A DNA stretch of 64,000 nucleotides from Trichobilharzia regenti. Lineage: Eukaryota > Platyhelminthes > Trematoda > Strigeidida > Schistosomatidae. Below the pieces are notes generated by a model. The model was not told the DNA's origin, made no database searches, and worked only from the letters and a program-made list of their open reading frames with translations. Position 1 is the stretch's first letter, and every line of letters starts with the position of its first letter. Below, in pieces: positions 1 to 9,915 of the stretch. The position numbers and the translations under genes were made by a program. The stretch is taken from assembly GCA_944472135.2 (NCBI GenBank), contig OX235262.1:88758903-88822902 (forward strand), read 5' to 3'.

Positions 1-239
1 TCTGATATGGTCAAGAATCGCAGTCATCAATGGCGAACGTGTTGCCATTTCTTTCTTTCTTCCCTTCCTGATGATAGTTAACGAATACTGTTTGAACTTG
101 TTAAGCATGACTGTTTTCCTTCGAGATGAAGTTCTTTATCCGTTTTCTACTTATATTTTTACTTTTAATCTATGTTTTATTATTATTGTGTGGCATATCT
201 TTCTTGGTGCCATATTGTGTTTAAATAAATAAATGTCTG
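1..239. other. AT-rich sequence, no gene seen
   Basis: I see no open exon, RNA gene or recognised repeat here. It adjoins the 3' end of the RTE-2 fragment that follows, and part of it may be that element's 3' UTR. Confidence 0.4.
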
Positions 240-705
240 ATTGCGAAAGGTTTTGAACCATATCGCCAGTAGTCGCTAGCCATTGGTTACTGGTTCTCGA
301 TGATCCCAACTAGACAGTCTACATCTCCCTAAGTGGCTAGCTAGAACCTACTGTTAAGGACTTCATGGGCTGAATCCAGGATTTGGTTTAACGCCGTCTA
401 ACTCTTTTCCAACCAAATTCCATGTCGTGTCGGAAGACGCAACTCGTGTCCTAGCCATCTCAGTCAATGTAGCTTCACAACCTCATCGACTGACTGAATC
501 TCTTTACCTAACCCTCTACGCCTAACCTTAATATTACTCACCATATTATGCTACTTAACAAGGGAAACTGAACGCAGACACCTATGATCAAAAATACCCT
601 AACATTTCATACCTGCCACTTGTAATGGCTATGTCTCAGCGATAAATGGGGGAGAAAGCGAACTGGTGCACAGTACGCGCATCCTTTCATTGGCAGCCGG
701 ATAAT
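240..705 (-). mobile_element. RTE-2 (SR2-like) retrotransposon 3' fragment
   Basis: The minus strand matches, segment by segment, the C-terminal part of the RTE-2 fragment at 12955-13440. Shared landmarks are the region around the LLYGSETW block, a 'H.RWLGHV'-type segment and the following 3' sequence. It is broken by stops and frameshifts, with no intact frame. RTE elements encode an apurinic-type endonuclease plus reverse transcriptase; only the region after the RT domain remains here. Confidence 0.6.
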
Positions 706-1342
706 CTCATCTACGTTGTAGTAGTAATTAGTTTTAAATACTTTCAACTAGTACAACGGTTGACAGTTATTGTCAACATGAAAGCACTTCTAAACATGAG
801 ATATTTCTTAATAAATCATAATCATCTGTGAATGACTTAGTTAATTCATCATTCAGATAAAGCAACAGGATAATAATACTGTTTTACAAAAGAAACTTAT
901 TTCTTCAAATGCCTTAATTGTCTTCCGCCTACATTATCTGGTGATTATACTCTTAAAATAACCATGCGGGATTATAAATTCAATCAATGAGATTGAAAAG
1001 GATATTATAGAATTGCATTCAATCATAATGCATACCTTAGTGTTTATTCTTATCTTAATGATTAAAAAAGAGAGGCTGTTTCAAACTCTTAACTAAAGCG
1101 ATAGTTAAGGATGCATTAACACTAAAAATAGACTATAGAAAGTAAGATTAAAAAAGATTTACGCTTTTTAATAATTGCATTACTTAACTAGATTTCAGTT
1201 ATCTTGAATAAGTTTTTCATGTACCTGTTAGAAAAAAAATACTGCCTGCTAGTTGTTGCTCAAATGGAATTAGGTAGATTGGGATTCGAGCCCTAGACAC
1301 CTTTGTTGGAAAATTGAATGCTTAAACCAAGGTGCCAAATGA
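706..1342. other. AT-rich unassigned sequence
   Basis: No repeat family seen elsewhere in the window and no convincing exon. Probably intronic or intergenic. Confidence 0.35.
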
Positions 1343-1353
1343 CATCTGAATTC

Positions 1354-1895
1354 AACTGTTAGTTTGAAAGGATTTGATTGGTTACAGGATTTCATCATGA
1401 GCTGACATCAGTTAGATAACCACTGGAAAACCTGCAAGGAGTACCGGACAGCTGTTTCGTCCTAGTTTGGGATTCTTCAGCAGTACGCACCCACCGGGAT
1501 TCGAACTGAGAACCTTCTGGTTACAAGGCTAGCTCGTAGACCATTGAGCTACTGGGACCCGATCCAATGGCCCACGAATTCTAACTTCTGTCAATTCACT
1601 TCAATATCAATGAGATGCTCACTAGCGGCTTGCTCTATTCAGGTAGGTAGTTACCCGGGTTCCGGTGGGAAGTCGTGACCAGTAGGGTGCAGCGGGTCGG
1701 GTATGAGGACTAAATACTCGCCGAAGACATTGGCTAGCGGTCGCGCTATGTTGTGAATTGGCAGAAGTTAGAATTCATAGGTGCGTACTTCTGAAGAGTT
1801 CCAAACTAGGTTGACGAGACAGCTGTTCAGTACTCCCAGGTTTTTCAGTGGTTCTCTAACTAATGTCATCTCATGATGTAATCTTGTAACCAAGG
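1354..1895. mobile_element. Head-to-head pair of H2 SINEs with short TSD
   Basis: A minus-strand H2 copy (about 1354-1605) abuts a plus-strand H2 copy (about 1611-1895). The 3' ends point outward and the 5' starts meet in the middle. The minus copy has a tRNA-like B box (GATTCGAA near 1498-1505) followed by the hammerhead at 1441-1486. The outer flanks carry the direct repeat CATCTGAATTC at 1343-1353 and 1896-1906, consistent with a target-site duplication around the whole inverted unit. The plus copy belongs to the GAGA subfamily, with altered ribozyme core and stem II. Confidence 0.7.
1441..1486 (-). ncRNA. Hammerhead ribozyme, H2 family, intact catalytic core
   Basis: Read on the minus strand: stem I GTACTG (1486-1481), core CTGAAGA (1480-1474), stem II ATCC (1473-1470), loop CAAACTA, stem II GGAC (1462-1459), GAA (1458-1456), palindrome ACAGCTGT (1455-1448), cleavage-site C17 (1447), stem I CGGTAC (1446-1441). 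Stem I pairs fully with one U-G. The core matches the hammerhead consensus CUGANGA...GAA. The only departure is A-C instead of G-C at the first stem II pair. Stem III is an 8-nt palindrome with no loop, so efficient folding would need a dimer or tandem transcript, as for the Sm-alpha and newt satellite hammerheads. Cleavage is predicted between 1447 and 1446. No activity has been shown from sequence alone. Confidence 0.7.
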
Positions 1896-2317
1896 CATCT
1901 GAATTCTTATTTAATAATAATATGGACTGATATAATTCAGAGTGTGAGAAACAGTCTGGGTTTTTATTTCCTACCTACAATCAAACGCTTCAGAAACCTC
2001 TAGGCTAGCAATGTTTTATTTCTCACTATTGTGTTGAAACCGATTAATTTGCCTTTGCCAGCTTCATTCACAATGAGCGAAGCTATAACCCATTTGTATA
2101 AAGAATGAATGGTCATTATAAAAAAATTACAATGGAAACCATCATCATTCACCTTCTTCTTACCTGTAGTTGTTTGTTTTCCTATTCTTTAGTGCACTCT
2201 CAGACTTAAATTCTGGAAACCTATTGTTTTCAGTAAACAAATCACTCACAGATTACAGCAATTTGTATCTAATTTGGCTTTTCAAGTACATCAATGGAAA
2301 GTATTTATTTCAAGAGT

Positions 2318-2725
2318 TAGTATGTAGGGATTTGATTCGTTCCAAGTTTGATCACAAATTGATATCAGATGGAGAACCATTGAAAAACAAGTGAGTACTG
2401 CACAGCCCGTGAAAGTTAATCGGTCGCTTACTAGTGACTGACCACACAGAACAAAGCTGCCTCCAGTTCTAGAGAGAGGTCGTGACCAGTATAGTCCACC
2501 GGGTCAAGAGTGAAGACAAATACTCGCCGATGGCCGGTGGTCGCGCTGAAATCGTGAATTGACAAAAGTTAGAATTCATGAGCCGTCAGGTTCCGACCCA
2601 AGTAGCTGAATGGTAAACAAGCTTGACCTCGTAAACCTAAAGGTCCTGAGTTCGATGCCTGGTGGGGTTGTGGGTATATAGTGCTGAAGAGTCCCAAAAC
2701 TGGGACTGATATCAAACTTGAAAAA
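2318..2725. mobile_element. Diverged head-to-head H2 SINE pair
   Basis: A minus-strand 3' fragment (about 2318-2405) is followed by a plus-strand copy (about 2420-2725). The plus copy has a tRNA-like segment with B-box-like GAGTTCGATGCC near 2650. It reaches CTGAAGAGTCCC and GGGAC at 2669-2695, then jumps straight to the element's 3' tail. The GAA, palindrome and cleavage site are therefore deleted, and the ribozyme cannot work. Confidence 0.6.
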
Positions 2726-2734
2726 TATTTATCA

Positions 2735-3225
2735 TACTTTGAAGTCAATTGGTGGATAGTGACTGGCAGTGGAATCTACCAAAATGCACATTTCGTCCCA
2801 TTTGGGAATCGTCAACTGAATGTTCCTGCATTCCCCAGTCAGTGAGTGATGCTGTTCCCACTGAGGCTCGAACCCACTTTGGTCTAATCAGTCGACGGTA
2901 AAATCTAAATTGAATTGTATAATTAATAAGATCCATTGCACAAAAATGGCTTTCGTTGCTCAAGTGGTCTAACGGATAACGCTTTGACGTTTGAAACTAT
3001 GGGCACTGGGTTTGAGCCTCGGTGGGAACACCATCACTCACTCAATAGGGGATGCTGGTGGACGAGTCCCAAATGTGGGATGAAGTACACATCCTGGATT
3101 CCACTGCTAGTCACCATCCATCGATTGACTTGAAGTTACATGACTAGACATCGTCGAAGCATCTGCACAAGGAGCGAATATGTCAACCTGAGACCGAGCA
3201 CTTCGGTCCAATTTTTGGATGGGAA
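2735..3225. mobile_element. Composite head-to-head Sm-alpha-like SINE pair, copy 1
   Basis: The plus-strand copy (about 2955-3225) has a tRNA-like head: an A-box region in CAAGTGGTCTAACGG and B box GGGTTTGAGCC. A hammerhead relic follows at 3052-3112, then the Sm-alpha stem I strand ending CACTGCTAGTCACCATCC. The minus-strand copy (about 2735-2890) lacks the A-box half. Between them lies a spacer of about 65 bp. Read in the opposite direction, the whole arrangement is collinear with 40945-41455. Both ribozymes are damaged: the plus copy has lost C3 and U4, and the minus copy reads TTGACGA (C3 to U) with the cleavage triplet ATC changed to ATT. Confidence 0.7.
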
Positions 3226-3590
3226 AGTTCAAACTGAATGAAATGATTTATCACACTTTGTTAGGAAAGTATTCATCCTATTTTTCTTAATTGCTCAACT
3301 TTTCGGGAAGTAAAATTTTTTGATTTCATGCACACATAATTGAGAAGTAAACAAGTTAATTGAATTGGCTAGACATATCTTAATTTTTAATGTGTATTTG
3401 TAAAAATTTATGCATGCGATTCAAATGATAACCTCAATCTATGGGGCGAAAATATGTGGATAAAGTGTAGACTAGAAGTTGTCTATAATTGTCTAGACAT
3501 ATACACACTATTGTGATTGTCGCGTCAAATAAATAGGCGACTGGTTTCATGCATTAAAAATTCTTCTAATTAAATCACAGTCAGTTAATT
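3226..3590. other. AT-rich spacer
   Basis: Only simple AT-rich sequence between two alpha SINEs. No exon or repeat recognised. Confidence 0.35.
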
Positions 3591-3722
3591 TGGTGGATGG
3601 TGACTAGCAAGCAGTGAAATTCAGAATACATGTTTCGTCCTACTTGGAACTCGTTACCTGTACCGGCTGTACCTGTATTCCGCAGTGAGTGAATGATGGT
3701 GTTGCCACTGACAGTCGGAACG
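3591..3722 (-). mobile_element. Sm-alpha-like SINE fragment
   Basis: The minus strand carries the alpha hammerhead region. The core reads GTAACGAG instead of CTGACGAG, stem II (GTTCC...GGAC) and GAAA are retained, and the CACTGC...TAGTCACCATCCACC stem I strand follows. The tRNA-like head is lost. The core is mutated at C3 and G5, so it is likely inactive. Confidence 0.6.
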
Positions 3723-4210
3723 GTTCTGTTGTTGTAAAGTGTTGTAATTTAGTGTGCTGCATAATTATTTTTTGCAATGTTGTTTTCTTTTTGCATTCTT
3801 ACCATTATGATTAGCGTGAAGGTTGATGAGGGAATAGTGATTGTCATGACTCGTTAAGTTCTAGGATCTGTAGGCATTGTATATACCAGAATTGTGTATG
3901 TGTTTATGCATTCTTGAACTTATCTCTTTATCAGTCTGCACCCCTAAATGTCAAACAGTTTCCCGGTTTTTTCCTACCACAAATCATGTGCTCAGTATTA
4001 GTTAGCTTCACTGACTTCACGATTGTTGCACATGTCTGCTTGTAAGGTAAAATGTACACTTTTCTTTAAGGTGACATAGTACTTTTTTCTCCTCTCCAAA
4101 TTTATGTACGCACCACTCGGTTGATATAGTTGTTACTTTCTCTTGAATAAAATTGTAAGGTGTAAGGCTTAGTAAATTCTACATTTTTAAAAATAGATAT
4201 GTATGAACAT
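3723..4210. other. Unassigned AT-rich sequence
   Basis: No convincing exon or repeat seen. Confidence 0.3.
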
Positions 4211-4930
4211 TATTATTATTATTATTATTAATCCTTCGGGTTCCGAGTGGAACAAAGGGCCTCAGCAACACATCTCCACGTTGTTCTATTTGGTGCTGTC
4301 GTCTTCAGCGTGGCCTACGATTGCCCATAATCTCTCATCTATTCCTCACATGATCTCCTCCATGTCACCCTAGGACGACCCACTCGAGATATGACCTGAA
4401 TTCCGCGTGATGTCACTCGACGGCCTCCTCAACACATACCCAATCCATCTCCATTTTCTCCTACATATTCGTTGAAAAATAGGTTCTTGGTTAGTTTGTT
4501 GCCAAAGTTTCTTGTTGCTAATTCCTTCTAGCCAGCGATTTAATCTTCAGTATAGAACCTTAGTAGACAGCTGTTGATAAAAGTCTGCAGTCACCTTTCG
4601 GAAATGCTTTTCGTGACGTGTTGGTCAAGTTTGTGACTCATATGGAAGAGCTCACTTGACACTGGTGTTGAAAATTCGAATCTTGTTCCTCATGCTGGCT
4701 GAGGGCAGGGGATTTCTATACTGATTTCAGATTGATGAAGGTGTATCTCGCTTTTACGACCTGGCTGTTTTGACATCCTCACCTGTGCCGTCCGCCTGTT
4801 GTTGAAACGATGCTTCCTGGATACATGGTGGAAGTGATCTGTTTCCAATCTCTCCCGCTGATGGTGATTGTCACTGGTTGTTGTTGTTGCAGCTGGGGTT
4901 GGTTATCTTCATCACCTCCATCCTCTCAAT
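4211..4930 (-). mobile_element. RTE-1 3' fragment
   Basis: It starts with the (TTA)n tail at 4211-4230. The minus strand then gives degraded pieces of the RTE C-terminal region (trimmed WERTNQE.., IGH..LR, TWRR-type blocks) and runs back to the sequence after the FADD motif, near 4930. It aligns with the 3' third of the RTE at 42105-44857 but is broken by many indels. Confidence 0.7.
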
Positions 4931-5215
4931 GCATGAATACGTATGAATCCATTTTTAAAGGGTATATGCTAAATGAATATTCTAAGTATTAGGTGTACTA
5001 TAATATCATTTGTCATTGTGGAATGTTTTTTTTATTAACACACCAACTTTATATCCTTATGGTTGACTTTTATCATAATCGGTTTGTTTTTTTAAAGAAG
5101 AAATTAACTGTCCGGATTGGCCATATCCAATTGTACTATAAGAGTTTTAAGTAGTTCTTGTTTCATTTTTACCCTACTCATATTGAATGTCTTCAACTCA
5201 GAAATAGCGTAACTA

Positions 5216-5605
5216 TGTGTTTCAAGTTGTACCATGAATTGATATCAGTTAGAAAACCATTGAAAACCAGCATGTAGTGCTGGAGAGTACTTCCATCCTC
5301 GTTTTGGGACTCTTCAGTAATTTACATCCACTAGGGTTCAAAATCAGGAGGATCTTCCAGTTACAAGACAAGCTCGTAGACCATTCATCCAGTGTGAACC
5401 CCCGACTCAACAGCCCATAAATTCCAACTTCTACCAATTCGGGATTTTAACGCAACCACCAGTCATTGTTCTCGGCCAGTATTTGTTCTCACAGCTGACG
5501 GAGTCCAAAATCTGGGAAAAAGCAGCTGTTCGATACTCTCTGGTTTTCAGTGGGTTTAAAAAAAAATGATATCAATCCGTGGTCAAACTTGAAACAGGTC
5601 AAATC
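5216..5605. mobile_element. H2 SINE inverted unit (full minus plus partial plus)
   Basis: A minus-strand H2 copy (5216-5497) is followed by only the 3' part of a plus-strand copy (5498-5605). The plus part starts within stem II of the ribozyme (GAGTCC..) and runs to the 3' tail. This is the same architecture as 38717-39016, where a 15-bp target duplication encloses the unit. Both ribozyme copies are badly decayed. Confidence 0.6.
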
Positions 5606-5869
5606 CTCCTACAAATTACCTCTTAAAGAGTAACAACGTCTTTCATTGTTGAAGGGATCTAAATAATCTTCGTTTGCTTTACTTGTGAACCTCAGGATGT
5701 ATACCATAAGAAATTTTTTCCTAAAATTTAATTAAGAACCTTAGTCCAGATAAATGGTCAACTCGAAACTTCAATCATATAGTAAAGGCTGAATATCTAG
5801 TATTATCACTATCGTTTACTTGTTGCTAATGTTCGACAGTATTATCCCGGAAGTTATAAATGTACGTTG

Positions 5870-6705
5870 CCTCTAATTGTGTCTACCAATTTACATGTAC
5901 GTGCCAAAGCACATACATTGGAACACATACATAAGAACAGAGAGAAGGGTTATTGTTCGCATTTCTGGACACGTACCAAAGAACCTAAAACTGAAAGGTC
6001 CGCAAGCGTTAAACAGTGCGATTGCGTGTCATTTATTGGAAACTGGTCATATTGTAGACAACCTGAAGTCGTTCAAAATAATCAACAAGCAAAAGAAACC
6101 TAGCTTGCTACGCTTTGCTGAAGCAATTGCCATCAAATGACTTAAACCAAATCTATGTAAGCAGAAAGAGATAGTGGTGAATCTTGCACTGCCCTGGTGA
6201 TAACAAAAAAAGTATAAAACTTTTATGAGTTACCCTTTTTCTTGTTTAGAAAACTTTACTCTCTCATCTGAACAGGATTTACCGTACCTTGTTCTTTTCT
6301 TTTTTTCTTTCCTATTGGCCATTAGATAAAATAATTTCTTTAGTTACGTAATCTACTTTTTTGTTATACTCTTTCTAGCTAAACTTTGTTTCTATACACA
6401 AACATATATATATGCAACTCTGTCTTTGTTTCCAAGTCTAATTGTCCAATTATTCTATAAATAGTCAGTGTTTGTAACTCTTAATTAATTAAATCATTCC
6501 GGACTAATGTTACTGTTTACTTCCTACCGATTACTCCTTGTGATCGTGGAAAAGTATGTTCAAATCTTTAATGTAATTCATATTTTTTTATCGTTCAGGT
6601 TGTAACCAGTTGAGAAGAATCCTCGATTAAATAATAAAAGATGAGCTCATATTATCCTCTGGTACAATTGTTGTTCTTGCTTTGTTCAAGTTTATTAATG
6701 GGAAG
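5870..6705 (+). mobile_element. Penelope-like element 3' fragment with GIY-YIG relic
   Basis: Seen: around 5876-5922 one frame reads NCVYQFTC.C...YIG, the start of a GIY-YIG endonuclease domain. A frameshift then moves the reading to another frame, giving RTERRVIVRIS.HVPKNLKL...HLLETGHIVD and LLRFAEAIAIK (to 6138). The same C-terminus is seen at 55925-56095. The 3' tail (about 6580-6705) ends with a segment containing CTTGCTTTGTTCAAG, shared with the tails at 17515-17590 and 56530-56620. Known: PLEs encode RT followed by a GIY-YIG endonuclease. The RT part is missing and the endonuclease is broken, so this is a dead 5'-truncated copy. Confidence 0.75.
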
Positions 6706-6773
6706 AATTACATGAAGTTTTTAAAAATATTTTAAGAGATTAGGTGCATATAAACTTGATTCTATTAATATGT

Positions 6774-6779
<6 letters not shown>

Positions 6780-6811
<32 letters not shown>
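6780..6811. repeat. (AT)n microsatellite
   Basis: A run of alternating T and A about 32 bp long, just upstream of the SEC13-like exon and inside its presumed last intron. Confidence 0.9.
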
Positions 6812-6814
<3 letters not shown>

Positions 6815-6932
6815 TACTGAAAAGTTATAACATTTTAACAAAGTAATTGTATTGTATTCAGAATATATTTACAGTTATCTAGTAATCATGATTACACCCT
6901 TTTATTGCTTTTGTCTCCCCATTGAAATACAG

Positions 6933-7073
6933 GTCACATTGTGGAAAGAGAATTTAGAAGGCAATTGGATTGCGTTAAGTGAAATTGCTCGTGGTCAAAA
7001 TGCATCAAGCTTATTGGGAGCTGAAGAGACTAGTCAAGCATCGAATCAGTCTACTACTCAGATAGTTGCTTAA
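6933..7073 (+). CDS. SEC13: Terminal exon of a SEC13-like WD40 protein
   Basis: Seen: a splice acceptor (pyrimidine-rich tract ending in ACAG at 6929-6932) is followed by 46 codons and a TAA at 7071-7073. The exon begins VTLWKENLEGNWIALSEI and ends TTQIVA. Known: SEC13, the COPII outer-coat and nuclear-pore WD40 protein, ends with a last-blade strand of the form VTLWKE(S)xxGxWxCISD followed by a short polar tail rich in Q, S and T, which this matches. An AATAAA overlaps the stop (7073-7078), so the 3' UTR may be very short or use a later signal. Apart from repeats I find no exon for the preceding WD40 blades in 1-6930, so the upstream intron probably exceeds 6.9 kb and the rest lies before the window. 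The ATG at 6852 upstream is intronic and not a start. The identification is by eye and rests on about 20 residues. Confidence 0.72.
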   Translation, partial: VTLWKENLEGNWIALSEIARGQNASSLLGAEETSQASNQSTTQIVA

Positions 7074-7123
7074 ATAAAAAAATTATAATCTAGAGTGGGT
7101 GTCTGTTGACGAAACTTTCTTCT

Positions 7124-7145
7124 TGTACACACACACACACACACA
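7124..7145. repeat. (AC)n microsatellite
   Basis: Ten or eleven CA units about 50 bp after the SEC13-like stop codon, in the presumed 3' flank. Confidence 0.85.
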
Positions 7146-7454
7146 TAGGCATACATTGGTTTGCTTCTTTCTGGTTTATTATGCTGTAATTTATCTATTT
7201 ATTTTTCTTTTACACTTTATTTTGCTTTAATGTAATAATATAGTGTTGTCTTGTCTTATTTGTTAAATATATTCACCGTATAAAAACTTCTTATTCTAAC
7301 AGACTTGTTTATTGGTATTGTCTTTATTAGCATACAAAGAATGGTTTATAAGTGTGATGAGATATCATTTGGTTTCTACAAAAATAATTTTGCAGAACTC
7401 ACTACTGACAGAAGTGAATTTCATTCTCAGATTGAGTATTATTTTCGGCAGTTA

Positions 7455-7545
7455 TCATCATTATTCCCTTGAGTTTTCAGTGGAAAATAAGGCTTCAACA
7501 GAATATCGCCGTTTCACCCCAATTCTGTAGTTCAGCGACGGCGGC
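7455..7545 (-). mobile_element. RTE 3' tail fragment
   Basis: The minus strand carries the RTE 3' signature (TTGAAGCC...TTTTCCACTGAAAAC...GGGAATAATGATG). Only the last 90 bp or so are present. Confidence 0.5.
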
Positions 7546-7575
7546 CTGCTTAGAACTTGGGGCTACCAAAAACTC

Positions 7576-7600
7576 CCATCTCTCTCTCTCTCTCTCTCTG
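7576..7600. repeat. (CT)n microsatellite
   Basis: About eleven TC units. Confidence 0.85.
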
Positions 7601-8049
7601 TTGCATATATCTTCTCTCGTTCGGTTTGTTTTAATCGATTAAGATATAACCTCAAATGATATTGTCTACTCTTGTGTGTATTGAAAATGTTTACAAGCTT
7701 CTGATTCTCAAGTTCCTACTAAACTTGAAGAAAGGCTTGATTGTGGGTGACAACGTGTTCCAGTACATGAGATAACTGCTCATCAGCTATATCCTTGGGT
7801 TTCAGAATGTACTTCTCTGAACATCTTACAATTTACCTTCAACTGGATATTGTGGATTTCTTGAAGGAGACAAAGCCGGTATATCATAATGGAATGGTTT
7901 GTACTACAGCTCAGAGACCACTGTGTGTCACAGGATATACTGTCAATAATTAATTTACTTGAAGATATTGTACCAAGGGAAAATATCATGCAATAAACTC
8001 CTCTGAAAATTTTGTATATTATATAAATTCTGTCCAGAATAAAGATGTT

Positions 8050-8520
8050 ATTACTATTATTATAGGCTTTCATTCCCTCTCCACACAATCTCCTCCATGT
8101 CACCCTCAGTCACATAGCCAGTTTGTCGTTTCCCATTTGGGTTCAACTTGGGGACCTTACGAGTCATGTCACTCAATGGCCCATTTCCTTCGGAATATTT
8201 GTTGAGCAATAGATTGTTGGTTGGTTCGCTGCCAAAGTTCTTTTTGATGCTAATCCTTCCTGACTGGTTATCTGGTCTTCAGTATGGAATGAACGATGGT
8301 AGCTGTTGATAAAAGTCTGCAGTAGACTGGTAAAAATTCTTTTGGTGATGTGTGCATCGGATCTCTAAAAGATAGAATCACTGGTTCGATATTTGTGTTG
8401 ACAATTTCGATCCTGTTACTGATACTGAGTGTAGTGGATTTCCACACACTGATCCTGGATTACACATTCTCATCTGTAACCCTGCCCGTAGTTGAAACAA
8501 TGTTGCTGAGGTGACTTACT
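8050..8520 (-). mobile_element. RTE-1 3' fragment
   Basis: The minus strand aligns with the RTE C-terminal region from the 'scaffold' region before LLYGSETW to the TWRR block. It begins in a TTATTACTATTATTA stretch at 8050-8064. The final 50 bp or so of the normal 3' end (GAAGCCCTATGTTCC) are missing. The sequence just before it resembles the CR1-type tail (CTGTCCAGAATAAAG), so the junction may be a rearrangement. Confidence 0.6.
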
Positions 8521-8797
8521 TAAGATTTTCCTCTTGTTGGTGCGTAATATCATAAAAACAATCATTTTGTGGAAATAATGATGGTTAGTGTATTTGACTA
8601 ATAATAACACCAACAAATTTATTACAATTAGAATTCAAATTAATAACAAATTTTATTTAAAGTTGAAGAAAAGCGATATATAACTAGAAGTGGCATCGGA
8701 AATGAGTAAAAATTATGAAGCATAAGAGAAAGCGTGGTGTCAAAACTTGACTGTAATAGACTTAGGTGATGTGTAAATGAAATGAACACTGATACAG

Positions 8798-9275
8798 GAT
8801 TTCATCATGAGCTGACATTGGTTGGAAAACCTTCAGGGAGTACTGGACAGCCGTTTCCTCAACCTAGTTTGGGACCTTAAGGAGCACGCACCCACCAGGG
8901 TTCGAACCCAGGACCTTCTGGTACAAGGCGAGCTCGTAGAACATCAAGCCACTAGGACCCGATCCAATGGCCTATGAATTCTAACTTCTGCCAATTCACA
9001 ACATAACGCGACCACTAGCCAATGTGTTAAGCGAGAATTGGCAGAAGTTAGAATTCATGGTCTCGCCATTGGATCGGGTCCGAGTGGCTCCATGGTCTAC
9101 GAGCTAGCTCACCTTGTAACCAGAAGGTCCTGGGTTCAAATCCTGGTGGTGGTTGCGTACTGCTGAAGAGTCCCAAACTAGGTTGACGAGACAGCTTTCC
9201 AGTACTCCTTGCAGGTTTTCCAATGGTTCTGTAACCAATGTCAGCTCTTGATGAAATCCTGTAACCAATCGAATC
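8798..9275. mobile_element. Head-to-head H2 SINE pair
   Basis: Minus copy at 8798-9022, plus copy at 9024-9275. The arms meet at a near-perfect palindrome around 9000-9055 (AACTTCTGCCAATTC / GAATTGGCAGAAGTT). Both copies have B boxes: TTCGAACCC on the minus, and GGGTTCAAATCC on the plus near 9131. The plus ribozyme reads CTGAAGAGTCCC, then AGGTTGACGAGA and CAGCTTTCC. GAAA has become GAGA, the palindrome is broken, and activity is unlikely. Confidence 0.72.
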
Positions 9276-9655
9276 CCTAGAAATCTAACACTTTGATAAT
9301 AGTGATAATGAGTCAAATTTATGTCGAGTTGATGAAAAATTCAACATGAAATTACTCTATGTAAATCAACTCATAAGCGATGTGCTTCGGAGAGATGAAG
9401 AGAATGTTTTTAAACAGATTCACTTGAGCTATTTTTTTATTGAACTGATCTAAATGATAAACCCTGCAGCATTTCAAGTTGATACCCTTTATAGAAGCAT
9501 ATTTAGAGGTAGAAAAAGAAGTGGGAAGAAACTAAGTAGAGTAAATGAAAATTCACAGAAGAAAGAATAATTGTATGGAAAATAAAAAGGATTTAATGAT
9601 CTAAGAAATCGTAAAGAGTGAATACCATCTCATTATTGTGACCGATTTAAAGCTA
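9276..9655. other. AT-rich unassigned stretch
   Basis: No exon or repeat family recognised. Confidence 0.3.
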
Positions 9656-9659
9656 ATAT

Positions 9660-9915
9660 AGCTAAAGTTCTCCAGTCACTGATCCTTAGCTCCTCGAGGT
9701 TCCCAGCCAAACTGTTTACACCTCCTTACATGACTGAAATAAACAGTCTATAAACTTCATGGCGTGTTTTGATTTAACCATCCCTTACACTTTTCCGATC
9801 TAGTCCCATGTCAGCTAACATTGCTTGGTAAGGAAAGCGACAGCTTGTCGTATATCCTAGCTGTCTCAATCGATACAGCTTCACAAGCTCGTCGATTGAT
9901 TACCGCACCCCTTGC
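9660..9915 (-). mobile_element. RTE-2 fragment
   Basis: The minus strand matches the far 3' part of the RTE-2 copy at 12955-13200 (segments around 'GEAVKL.RLRWLGH' and the cytosine-rich 3' sequence). It ends at the poly-(TTA) tail of the adjacent RTE-1 fragment. Confidence 0.5.

Noticed and set aside
6590..6670. Hammerhead in the PLE 3' tails (CTGATGAG at 56541, GAGAAGAATCC at 6612)
   Set aside because: I could not obtain a stem II directly after the core plus a GAA in any single copy; only a suggestive match, so not annotated as a ribozyme.
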